Shown here: piece by piece, positions 32,449 to 39,600 of the stretch
How the letters are laid out: each line of letters opens with the position of its first letter
Numbering within the stretch: the stretch's first letter is position 1
From: Clostridiales bacterium
GTDB lineage: Bacteria > Bacillota > Clostridia > Oscillospirales > Oscillospiraceae
NCBI GenBank assembly: GCA_012729975.1
Contig: JAAYBW010000095.1
Location: forward strand, 1 to 39,600
Direction: 5' to 3'
Length of the DNA stretch: 39,600 bases
Position numbers and translations under genes: made by a program
Notes under the pieces: generated by a model
Told to the model about the DNA's origin: nothing
Seen by the model: the letters and a program-made list of their open reading frames with translations, nothing else
Databases searched by the model: none

Positions 32449-32955
32449 TTGCGCAAGGGTCCGGTCTATGGGATAATATCGCATATTCTCATTGTTCTGG
32501 CGCTTTATCTGCTCCAGACCGCGGTGTTTTCACGCCTTCGGATAAACACCGCCGCTCCCCTGCTGCTGCCTTTGGCGGCTGTGGGCTTCGGGCTGTTTGA
32601 GGGCGGCTTCAAGGGAGGCGTATGGGGTCTCATCTGCGGAGTTCTGTGCGACATTTCACTTGGTGATTCGGGCCTGCTCTTTACCGTTTTTTTAACTTTC
32701 GCGGGCTTCTTTACAGGTTTTTTATCTGAGTTCTTCCTGGCCCGCGGCTTTCCCTCCTATCTTACGATGAGCCTTCTTACGCTCGTGCTCTCCGTGCTGC
32801 TGCAGCTTGTGGGACCGCACTTTTACAGGGGAGCGCCGCTCGCTGTTTTATGGAAGCCGGCTCTTATTCAAACAATATATTCCGCAATCTTCATAATTCC
32901 CGTTTACTATCCGATACACCGCGCCACCCGTGCCTCCAGGCGAGTGCGGATATAA
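32449..32955 (+). CDS. mreD: Rod shape-determining protein MreD
   Basis: Integral membrane partner of MreC, 168 aa with about five hydrophobic segments. The sequence is variable in this family; it is identified by length, membrane topology (LLPLAAVGFGLFEGGFKGGVWGLICGVLCDISLG) and position between mreC and the PBP2 gene. The start is TTG 32449 with GAGGTG 5 bases upstream. It probably forms the MreC-MreD-PBP2 complex. Confidence 0.85.
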   Translation: MRKGPVYGIISHILIVLALYLLQTAVFSRLRINTAAPLLLPLAAVGFGLFEGGFKGGVWGLICGVLCDISLGDSGLLFTVFLTFAGFFTGFLSEFFLARGFPSYLTMSLLTLVLSVLLQLVGPHFYRGAPLAVLWKPALIQTIYSAIFIIPVYYPIHRATRASRRVRI

Positions 32956-32988
32956 GCGCTCCGAGAGTTCCGGGGAAAGGATACTATC

Positions 32989-35046
32989 ATGGCAAAAAAC
33001 ATTAAGCCGATACGAATGGTCGTTGTCATGCTCTCGACTTTCATATTCGCGGCAGTCTGTCTGCTGGCCTTGTATGACCTTCAGATAATTAACGGTGATG
33101 CCTACTATGAGCGCTCCGTGAACACCATAGTCACCTCCGAGACCGTCAAAGCCTCCCGGGGCACGATATCCGACAGATACGGACGGCTGCTTGTATCCAA
33201 CAGAGTCAGCTACGACATAAAAATCAACCGTTCCGACCTTGTCTCCGGAAGGGACCCGAACGGCGTGCTTGTCCGGCTGGTTGAATGCGCCAACTCTTTT
33301 TCAACACCTTATACCGACACCTTCCCGGTGACTTTCGCGCCTCCGTTTGAGTATCTGCCCGATATGAGCCAAACGCAACGAAAGCTCCTTGACGATTATA
33401 TAGACCACTTTGACCTGAACGAGAAAATAACGGCGCCGGAGCTTATGCGTCATCTGCGAATGCACTATTCGATACCCGAGTCATTTTCCGACGAGGAAGC
33501 GCGCATCGCCGCCGGAATCCGTTACGAGCTTGAGGTCCGGACCCTGTGGGGCGGCGCGGACTATGTTTTCGCAAGCGACGTTAGTATTGAAATGATATCT
33601 TCGATAGGCGGATACAATATGACCGGAGTATATGTTGCCAATACCTCCGTCCGCGAATATCACACCGACTACGCCGCGCATCTTCTGGGCTATATCGGAC
33701 TCATGAACGAGGAAGACTATAAAAAATACGGCAAGCTCGGCTATCCGATGAACGCGGTCATCGGCAAGAGCGGCGTTGAGTCTGCTTTTGAGGAATATCT
33801 TCACGGGCAGGACGGGGAGATCGCCACCACGAAGGACTCTTCCGGAGAGGTAACGGCCGTTCTGTACACAAAAGACCCGGAACCGGGCGACAACGTTGTT
33901 CTGACCATCGATATAATGCTCCAGCAGGCAGCCGAGGACGCGCTTTCGAGCACCATAGCGGGCATTAACGAGACCCGGGCCGAAAAAGCCCTTGAGGAAG
34001 GCAAGCCCTTCGTTCCCACGACCGCCGGCGCGGCGGCCGTGGTACAGGTGGGCACCGGCGATGTCCTGGCGCTTGCCTCTTATCCGACATACAACCTCAA
34101 TACCTTTAAAGAGGATTATTCGTCGCTTCTTTCAGACCCCGCACTGCCCCTTTTCAACAGGGCTACACTGGGAACCTACTCGCCCGGTTCAACCTTTAAG
34201 ATCTGCACCGCGATCGCCGCCCTGTCCAACAAGGTCATTTCAACGGGCTCAATAATCCACGATGAAGGTAAATTCACGGTCTACCAGGGCTTCCAGCCCA
34301 CCTGCTGGACCTACCCCGGCTCCCACGGAGATATAAACGTCACCGAAGCCATCACGGTGTCCTGCAACTACTTCTTTTACAGCATCGGGCTCAATCTGGG
34401 CATTGACAAGCTTACCCCCTTCGCGCGGTCCTTCGGCTTTGGTGTCCCGACGGGTTTAGAGATCAGCGAAAGCTCCGGAATACTCGCCACACGCGAATAC
34501 AAAGAGAAAAACGAGGGATTATTCTGGGACGGCGGTGATACGCTGCAGGCTTCAATCGGTCAATCCTACAGCCTGTTCACACCCGCGCAGATCGCAAGCT
34601 ACTGTGCCACGATCGCCAGCCGCGGCACACACTACTCCCTGCACCTTCTCGACAGCGTTAAAACAAACGATAATACCGTAACGCTGCGCGAATACCAAAA
34701 CAATGTTCTCACAACCGTGGATACCGAGGACGAATATTGGCAGGCCATGTTCGACGGAATGCTCGGTGTTTCCAAAGATGGTACGGCCTCGTCCGTATTC
34801 GGCAATTACTCTATAGACGTGTGCTCGAAAACAGGCACCGTCCAGTTGGGTGAGGACATTGAGAACAATGCCGTATTCATAGCCTTTGCTCCGTACGACG
34901 ACCCGGAGATTGCTTTGGCAATCGTTGTTGAAAACGGCGGCTCGGGAAGCAATGTGACGGAAGCGGCCAAAAAGATCTTCGATTATTACTTTACCTCCGA
35001 GGCTGCCGCGGACAGCGTGCCGGCTGAGGGCGTACTGATAAGATAA
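32989..35046 (+). CDS. mrdA: Penicillin-binding protein 2 (elongasome transpeptidase)
   Basis: Class B penicillin-binding protein that cross-links peptidoglycan during lateral growth. It has an N-terminal membrane anchor (about residues 10-30), then the pedestal with SRGTISDRYGRLL. The transpeptidase active-site motifs are all present: SxxK at S401-K404 (STFK), SxN at S458-N460 (SCN) and KTG at 614-616. The length (685 aa) is normal. An SD (GGGGAAAGG) precedes ATG 32989. Its usual partner RodA is not encoded in this cluster. minD follows after 27 bases. Confidence 0.93.
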   Translation: MAKNIKPIRMVVVMLSTFIFAAVCLLALYDLQIINGDAYYERSVNTIVTSETVKASRGTISDRYGRLLVSNRVSYDIKINRSDLVSGRDPNGVLVRLVECANSFSTPYTDTFPVTFAPPFEYLPDMSQTQRKLLDDYIDHFDLNEKITAPELMRHLRMHYSIPESFSDEEARIAAGIRYELEVRTLWGGADYVFASDVSIEMISSIGGYNMTGVYVANTSVREYHTDYAAHLLGYIGLMNEEDYKKYGKLGYPMNAVIGKSGVESAFEEYLHGQDGEIATTKDSSGEVTAVLYTKDPEPGDNVVLTIDIMLQQAAEDALSSTIAGINETRAEKALEEGKPFVPTTAGAAAVVQVGTGDVLALASYPTYNLNTFKEDYSSLLSDPALPLFNRATLGTYSPGSTFKICTAIAALSNKVISTGSIIHDEGKFTVYQGFQPTCWTYPGSHGDINVTEAITVSCNYFFYSIGLNLGIDKLTPFARSFGFGVPTGLEISESSGILATREYKEKNEGLFWDGGDTLQASIGQSYSLFTPAQIASYCATIASRGTHYSLHLLDSVKTNDNTVTLREYQNNVLTTVDTEDEYWQAMFDGMLGVSKDGTASSVFGNYSIDVCSKTGTVQLGEDIENNAVFIAFAPYDDPEIALAIVVENGGSGSNVTEAAKKIFDYYFTSEAAADSVPAEGVLIR

Positions 35047-35073
35047 GAACTTACACAGACGGGGGGCGCTTCT

Positions 35074-35823
35074 TTGGGCAGGTCGATTGTAATAACCTCC
35101 GGCAAGGGCGGTACCGGCAAGACCACCGCCTGCGCCGCTCTTTCGGCGTCTCTGGCGTGTATGGGCGAACGCGTACTCTGCATAGACATGGATGTCGGTC
35201 TGCGCAACCTAGATCTTGCTCTCGGTCTTTCCGACGAAGCCCCGCCGGATCTGATGGATGTAATAGAAGGAAGGGTGTCGCTGGAAGATGCCGTCCTGCG
35301 GCATCCGAACGTCGAGAATCTCTTTTTTCTCGCCGCTCCTTATTCCGCCCCGGATGGCGGAGTTCCGCCCGAGGGGATCGACCGGCTTATAGCCGATGCC
35401 GGAGACTGCTTTGACTATTGCCTGATAGATGCTCCGGCGGGCATGGGAACCGGCTTTCACCTCGCCTGCCGCGCCGCCGATTCGGCAATAATCGTTGTTA
35501 CGACCGACGCATCAAGCTACCGCGACGCTAACCGCTGCGCCATCGAGCTGAGAAGGATGGGAAAAACGGATTGCCGCCTTTTGGTTAACCGCATTCGCCA
35601 TATGATGCTTCGCAGAATGAACGCGACCGTGGACGATGCCGTGGATACGGTAGGTGTCCGGCTGATAGGAATAATACCGGAGGATCGCGCCGTCATGCTG
35701 GCCGCGGCCCGGGGAGTTCCGCTCAGCCTTGCCGGGGGCTCCGCGGCAGAGGCATTTGAGCGGGTCTCGCGCAGGCTGCGCGGGGAAAACGTACCGATTA
35801 AAAAAATAAGGAACAAGTTTTAA
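35074..35823 (+). CDS. minD: Septum site-determining protein MinD
   Basis: ParA/MinD-family ATPase that places the division septum by cycling on the membrane. The deviant Walker A KGGTGKTT is near residue 11, followed by DMDVGLRNLDLALGL, and LIDAPAGMGTGF is the switch region. The length is 249 aa. The C-terminus (VPIKKIRNKF) is short but basic and hydrophobic, consistent with a minimal amphipathic membrane-targeting helix. The start is TTG 35074 with a G-rich SD. No minC or minE is adjacent, although MinD needs MinC to block Z-rings in the classic system. It lies between mrdA and the mgsA-like gene. Confidence 0.87.
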   Translation: MGRSIVITSGKGGTGKTTACAALSASLACMGERVLCIDMDVGLRNLDLALGLSDEAPPDLMDVIEGRVSLEDAVLRHPNVENLFFLAAPYSAPDGGVPPEGIDRLIADAGDCFDYCLIDAPAGMGTGFHLACRAADSAIIVVTTDASSYRDANRCAIELRRMGKTDCRLLVNRIRHMMLRRMNATVDDAVDTVGVRLIGIIPEDRAVMLAAARGVPLSLAGGSAAEAFERVSRRLRGENVPIKKIRNKF

Positions 35824-35839
35824 TAAGGAGGCCGTATCA

Positions 35840-36241
35840 ATGAATATTGCCCTTTTGGCTCATCAAAACAAAAAAGAGCTCATGGTGCAGTTCTGTATAG
35901 CTTACTGCGGCATACTTTCCGCGCATAAGCTGTGCGCAACGCACGGCGTGGGCAGGCTCGTTCAGGATACGACCGGCCTGCCCGTAACGCAGTACCTGTC
36001 TGCCGATCAGGGCGGCGTACAGCAGATAGCCGCGCGCATCGCCTATAACGAGATAGACCTTGTGCTGTTTTTCTGCGATACCGCCGCTCCCCGCTATGAG
36101 AGCGACCTGGCGCAGATATGCCGTCTGTGTGACCAGTATACCGTCCCCTTCGCATCCAACGTGGCGACGGCCGAGGTGCTCATACACGGTCTGCAGCGCG
36201 GCGATATGGATTGGCGCGATATAGTCAATCCGAAAAAATAA
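35840..36241 (+). CDS. Methylglyoxal synthase-like protein lacking catalytic residues
   Basis: 133-residue member of the MgsA fold; canonical MgsA turns dihydroxyacetone phosphate into methylglyoxal. The framework is clear: LLAHQNKKELMVQFCIAY, ARIAYNEIDLVLFF, NVATAEVLI and RGDMDWRDIV. Using E. coli numbering recalled from the family, the catalytic base Asp71 is Val (GGVQQ, residue 60), Asp20 is Gln (residue 9), Thr48 is Val (residue 37), Gly66 is Ala (residue 55), and His98 is replaced by Arg or Tyr (residues 85-86). His19, Lys23, Thr45, Asp91 and Asp101 remain. The protein is therefore probably not an ordinary methylglyoxal synthase. The frame and operon position are intact, so it is unlikely to be a pseudogene. 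It could be a binding or regulatory protein. Confidence 0.8.
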   Translation: MNIALLAHQNKKELMVQFCIAYCGILSAHKLCATHGVGRLVQDTTGLPVTQYLSADQGGVQQIAARIAYNEIDLVLFFCDTAAPRYESDLAQICRLCDQYTVPFASNVATAEVLIHGLQRGDMDWRDIVNPKK

Positions 36242-36246
36242 AGGCC

Positions 36247-36264
36247 CGGCGCATGCAAGCGCCG
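36247..36264 (+). other. Hairpin between the mgsA-like gene and hisS
   Basis: CGGCGC pairs perfectly with GCGCCG around ATGCAA, in the 38-base gap. There is no T-run. It may be an RNA-processing or stability element. Confidence 0.4.
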
Positions 36265-36279
36265 AAAGGATGTTGATTA

Positions 36280-37629
36280 ATGGAAAAGGTCAAGCCGAGG
36301 ACTCTCTCCGGCTTTATGGAGCTATTGCCCGCTCGTCAGGTTCAGTTCGACCGTATGGTTGATTCGCTGCGTGAAACATATTCGCTTTACGGCTTCACCG
36401 CTCTTGATACCCCTGTTATAGAGGCATCCGAAATACTTCTGGCCAAGGGCAGCGGCGAAACCGATAAGCAGATGTACCGCTTTACAAAGGGAGACGCCGA
36501 CCTTGCTTTGCGCTTCGACCTGACCGTTCCGCTCGCCAAGTATGTGGCCATGCACGCGGGCGAACTGACCTTCCCCTTCCGGCGCTACCAGATAGGAAAG
36601 GTCTACAGAGGGGAAAGAGCGCAGCGCGGACGTTTCCGCGAATTTTATCAGGCGGATATAGACGTCATAGGCGACGGAGCCCTTGATATATCAAACGAGG
36701 CCGAGATACCCGGCATAATTTACCGCAGCTTCACCCGGCTCGGGCTCAAGCGGTTCTGCATACGCGTAAACAACCGGAAGGTGCTCAGCGGCTTTTTCGA
36801 GATTCTCGGACTGTCGGAAAAAGCAGGCGACATTATGCGCGCCGTGGACCGTCTGGACAAGGTCGGTCCCGATACGGTCCGCGATATACTTACGCAGGAT
36901 TGCGCGGTATCCTCGTCGGACGCCGGGCATATACTTGACTTTATCTCCCCCGCGGCCGCGACGGAGGAAAAACTCGCGGCTTACCGGGGAAAGAGCGGTC
37001 TTTTCGACACGGGCGCGGAGGAGCTTACAACGGTTCTGCGATATATGTCCGCGTTCGGTGTTCCGCACGAGGCTTACCGGGCCGATCTTACTATCGCGCG
37101 CGGCCTTGACTACTACACCGGAACGGTATATGAAACCACTATGCTCGACCATCCGGAGATAGGTTCGATATGCTCCGGCGGCCGGTACGACGATCTTGCC
37201 GGCTATTACACCGATAAAAAGCTTCCCGGCGTGGGAATATCCATAGGTCTGACCCGGCTGTTTTACGTTCTCGGCGAGCAGGGCTACCTTAACGATTCCT
37301 TGCTCACCGCGCCCGCGGACGCGCTGGTCATACCCATGACCGATGACATCGGGCCCGCCGTTTCTCTTACCACTTTGATGCGCGACGCAGGTATCCGCAC
37401 GCAGCTGTACGGCGAAAACAAAAAATTCAAAGCAAAAATCGCCTACGCCTCGAAGCTCGGCATACCCTATGCAGTGTTCCTCGGCGAGGACGAAATAGCC
37501 GCCGGAAAAGCGGCGCTAAAGGACTTAAACACCGGCACGCAGGAGCTTTTCGATTACGAGGAACTTATATCGCGGATAAAAAGCGGCGTACTCTCCCTTA
37601 GCCAAGGTCCGGTTATAATCGACAAATAG
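36280..37629 (+). CDS. hisS: Histidyl-tRNA synthetase
   Basis: Class II enzyme charging tRNA-His. Motif 2 is RYQIGKVYRGERAQRGRFREF; the HisRS-specific ARGLDYYTGTVYE and the C-terminal GSICSGGRYDDL and GVGISIGLTRL are present. The anticodon-binding domain occupies about residues 330-430 (PADALVIPMTD onward). The length (449 aa) and the anticodon domain favour HisS over the paralogue HisZ, and no histidine-biosynthesis genes are nearby. AAAGG (with GATGTTGATT spacing) serves as SD. It is co-transcribed with aspS, 17 bases downstream; there is no T-box in the short gap. Confidence 0.93.
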   Translation: MEKVKPRTLSGFMELLPARQVQFDRMVDSLRETYSLYGFTALDTPVIEASEILLAKGSGETDKQMYRFTKGDADLALRFDLTVPLAKYVAMHAGELTFPFRRYQIGKVYRGERAQRGRFREFYQADIDVIGDGALDISNEAEIPGIIYRSFTRLGLKRFCIRVNNRKVLSGFFEILGLSEKAGDIMRAVDRLDKVGPDTVRDILTQDCAVSSSDAGHILDFISPAAATEEKLAAYRGKSGLFDTGAEELTTVLRYMSAFGVPHEAYRADLTIARGLDYYTGTVYETTMLDHPEIGSICSGGRYDDLAGYYTDKKLPGVGISIGLTRLFYVLGEQGYLNDSLLTAPADALVIPMTDDIGPAVSLTTLMRDAGIRTQLYGENKKFKAKIAYASKLGIPYAVFLGEDEIAAGKAALKDLNTGTQELFDYEELISRIKSGVLSLSQGPVIIDK

Positions 37630-37646
37630 AGAAAGAAGGAAGTAAA

Positions 37647-39425
37647 TTGGACACATTCAAAGGCTTCAAAAGAACCGACTATTGCGGAACACTGCGCGCG
37701 GGTGACGCGGGCAGGACGATTTGCGTTTGCGGATGGGTGCAGCGTCGGCGAGACCTCGGTTCGCTCATCTTCGCGGATCTCAGAGACCGCACCGGTATGC
37801 TTCAGCTTGCCTTTGATGACTCTACTCCCCGTGATATATTTGAAAAGGCCGCCTCGCTTCGCTCAGAGTATGTCGTGGCCGCCCGCGGTCTTGTGAGGGT
37901 CAGAAGCAGCAGGAACCCCGATATGTCCACAGGCGACGTGGAGCTTTTCGTAACCGAGCTGCGCCTGCTGGCCGGCTCGCAGACGCCTCCGTTTGAAATA
38001 ACCGAGGACAGCGACGTAAACGATACGCTGCGCCTGAAATACCGCTATATGGACCTGCGCCGCCCGGATATGCAGCGCGCTATAGCTCTTCGTCACCGGG
38101 TAACGAAAATAGCCCGTGACTACTTCGACGAGCAGGGTTTTCTGGAAATAGAAACGCCGATGCTAACCAAGTCGACTCCCGAGGGCGCGCGCGACTATCT
38201 GGTTCCCTCGCGCATATTCCCCGGCAAGTTTTTCGCGCTCCCCCAGTCTCCGCAGCAGTACAAGCAGCTTCTGATGCTTTCCGGTTTCGACCGTTATATG
38301 CAGATAGCCCGCTGCTTCAGGGACGAGGACCTGCGCGCGGACAGGCAGCCCGAATTCACTCAGATAGACCTTGAGCTGAGTTTCTCGGACGAGGAAGAGA
38401 TAATGTCGATACAGGAGGGCTTTTTAAAGCGCCTGTTCGGCGAAGTCCTCGGCGTAAATGTTGCAACTCCGTTTCGCCGCATGACATGGCGTGAAGCCAT
38501 GGATCGCTTCGGAAGCGACAAGCCGGATCTGCGTTTCGGGTTTGAGCTCAAGGATATAACGGATATAGCCGAAAACTGCGGCTTCGGTGTTTTCTCGGCT
38601 GCCGCTAAAAGCGGCGGCAGCGTGAGGCTTATAAATATCGAGGGCGGAGCGGCGGCATTCCCGCGCAAAAAAATAGACGCCCTGTCGGACTTCGTTAAAA
38701 CATACAAGGCCGCGGGCCTCGCCTGGATCCGCCTGATCGACGGCGGTATGACAAGCAGCTTCGGTAAATTTTTGAGCGCCGGGGATATGGACGCCCTGCT
38801 CAGCCGCGCGGGGGCAAAGGACGGAGACCTCATACTGGCTGTCGCCGACGCGAACAGTGAGATTGTTTTCGCCGCTCTCGGAGCTCTGCGCTGCGAATGC
38901 GCAAAGCTTATGGGCCTTGTTAAAAAGGACGTATATGAGTTTTTATGGGTCACGGAGTTTCCGATGTTCGAATGGAGCGAGGAGGAGGGCCGCTTCACGG
39001 CCAAGCATCATCCCTTCACAGCCCCGATGGAAGAGGACGTCGAGCTTCTCACCGAAAACAAGGCGGCCTGCCGCGCCCGCGCATATGACATAGTTCTCAA
39101 CGGCACCGAACTGGGCGGCGGCAGCATAAGGATAAACACTCCGCAAATGCAGGAGCGCATGTTTTCCGCGCTTGGGTTTACGCCGGAGGACGCCGAGGAG
39201 CGTTTCGGCCACCTTATTAACGCCTTCAGGTACGGCGCGCCTCCGCACGGCGGACTTGCCTACGGCCTGGATCGCCTCGTAATGCTCATAGCCGGGGCAG
39301 ATTCGATACGCGACGTTATAGCTTTTCCGAAGGTACAAAACTCCGGCGAGCTTATGACGGCCTGCCCTGCCGAGGTGGATGAAAAGCAGCTCCGCGAGCT
39401 TTCTATCGCTGTTGTGGCCGAATAA
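37647..39425 (+). CDS. aspS: Aspartyl-tRNA synthetase (bacterial type)
   Basis: Class II enzyme charging tRNA-Asp. The N-terminal OB-fold anticodon-binding domain (GWVQRRRDLGSLIFADLRD) is followed by motif 2 (IARCFRDEDLRADRQPEFTQID), a GAD insertion domain (about residues 290-415) and motif 3 (GLAYGLDRLVML). The length (592 aa) fits the bacterial form. The start is TTG 37647, with AAGGAAG 8 bases upstream. It is the last gene of the operon, with an intrinsic terminator about 80 bases downstream. Whether it is discriminating or also charges tRNA-Asn cannot be decided by eye. Confidence 0.94.
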   Translation: MDTFKGFKRTDYCGTLRAGDAGRTICVCGWVQRRRDLGSLIFADLRDRTGMLQLAFDDSTPRDIFEKAASLRSEYVVAARGLVRVRSSRNPDMSTGDVELFVTELRLLAGSQTPPFEITEDSDVNDTLRLKYRYMDLRRPDMQRAIALRHRVTKIARDYFDEQGFLEIETPMLTKSTPEGARDYLVPSRIFPGKFFALPQSPQQYKQLLMLSGFDRYMQIARCFRDEDLRADRQPEFTQIDLELSFSDEEEIMSIQEGFLKRLFGEVLGVNVATPFRRMTWREAMDRFGSDKPDLRFGFELKDITDIAENCGFGVFSAAAKSGGSVRLINIEGGAAAFPRKKIDALSDFVKTYKAAGLAWIRLIDGGMTSSFGKFLSAGDMDALLSRAGAKDGDLILAVADANSEIVFAALGALRCECAKLMGLVKKDVYEFLWVTEFPMFEWSEEEGRFTAKHHPFTAPMEEDVELLTENKAACRARAYDIVLNGTELGGGSIRINTPQMQERMFSALGFTPEDAEERFGHLINAFRYGAPPHGGLAYGLDRLVMLIAGADSIRDVIAFPKVQNSGELMTACPAEVDEKQLRELSIAVVAE

Positions 39426-39506
39426 AGAGGAAAACCCATCAAGCCAAACTAAACATATAAGCAAACACACATCGGGGCGCGTTGCAAAACGAGCTTGATG
39501 AAAAAC

Positions 39507-39550
39507 AAAGAATCGGACAGCCCGAAAGGGTTGGCCGATTCTTTATTTTG
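39507..39550 (+). terminator. Intrinsic terminator of the long operon
   Basis: AAAGAATCGG pairs with CCGATTCTTT, with an inner stem closed by a GAAA tetraloop (CCCGAAAGGG), then ATTTTG. It is a strong, long hairpin ending the aspS transcript. Confidence 0.88.
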
Positions 39551-39565
39551 CGTTAAAATTGAGTT

Positions 39566-39600
39566 ATGACTACACAACAAACGCAAGGCCAGTATAACCT
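39566..39600 (+). CDS. Possible start of a further gene (cut by window end)
   Basis: An ATG opens a short frame (MTTQQTQGQYN) that runs to the window edge. There is no SD, so this is tentative. Confidence 0.2.
   Translation, partial: MTTQQTQGQYN

Noticed and set aside
36242..36279. T-box riboswitch before hisS
   Set aside because: The gap is only 38 bases, too short for a T-box; it holds just a 6-bp hairpin.
36280..37629. HisZ (ATP phosphoribosyltransferase regulatory subunit) instead of HisS
   Set aside because: A C-terminal anticodon-binding region and full HisRS motifs are present, and it is adjacent to aspS with no his biosynthesis genes.
39438..39500. Inverted 8-bp repeat CATCAAGC...GCTTGATG after aspS as a mobile-element end
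   Set aside because: The arms are short and about 47 bases apart, with no transposase or target duplication; likely chance.

Overview
This window comes from a low-redundancy, tightly packed bacterial chromosome of about 50% GC, most likely a member of the Clostridia (Bacillota). The evidence is a DnaD-type and a DnaC/DnaI-type helicase-loading pair, HemZ, ThiT behind a TPP riboswitch, the rel-dtd-MBL-hemZ gene order, a maf-mreC-mreD-mrdA-minD order, frequent TTG/GTG starts with strong Shine-Dalgarno (SD) sites, and canonical sigma-A promoters with 17-nt spacers. I see no tRNA, rRNA, CRISPR array, insertion sequence or prophage. No gap without a gene exceeds 300 bases.

Layout. (1) 1-2066: a six-TM PAS-GGDEF-HD-GYP cyclic-di-GMP protein. 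(2) 2111-11881: a run of plus-strand metabolic genes: a Mop-type molybdenum aldehyde oxidoreductase, an RluA pseudouridine synthase, an M24 peptidase, a large protein joining a degenerate KaiC-like domain to a PEP-synthase-type ATP-grasp domain, a homologue of methanogenesis marker 8 (DUF2099), and a C_GCAxxG_C_C protein. (3) 11956-13465: a promoter, a 33-codon upstream ORF in the same frame as an Smr-domain gene, and an Mrp-type Fe-S carrier ATPase, closed by a terminator. (4) A MATE transporter converges, on an 18-bp perfect terminator, with a minus-strand pair (uncharacterised protein, then an MtaA/UroD-like methyltransferase). (5) 17239-25985: recJ, rel, dtd, MBL hydrolase, hemZ, a uridine-kinase-like gene and a cytidylate-kinase-like gene, ending in two tandem terminators. 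(6) Minus strand: thiT under a TPP riboswitch, and the dnaD-dnaC pair. (7) 28831-39550: one long apparent operon, U32 peptidase-maf-mreC-mreD-mrdA-minD-mgsA-like-hisS-aspS, ending in a terminator.

Most genes are housekeeping (stringent response, tRNA charging and proofreading, replication initiation, cell-wall elongation, haem and thiamine). The most unusual items are: the methylglyoxal-synthase-like protein, which has lost the catalytic Asp and several phosphate-binding residues; the methanogenesis-marker-8 homologue with a Cys-rich tail; the KaiC-remnant/ATP-grasp protein; the in-frame upstream ORF and mutually exclusive hairpins before smr; perfect tandem repeats at the start of two transcripts; and a cell-shape cluster lacking mreB, minC, minE and rodA at this locus. 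All family assignments are from reading motifs and remembered family sequences; no database search was run.
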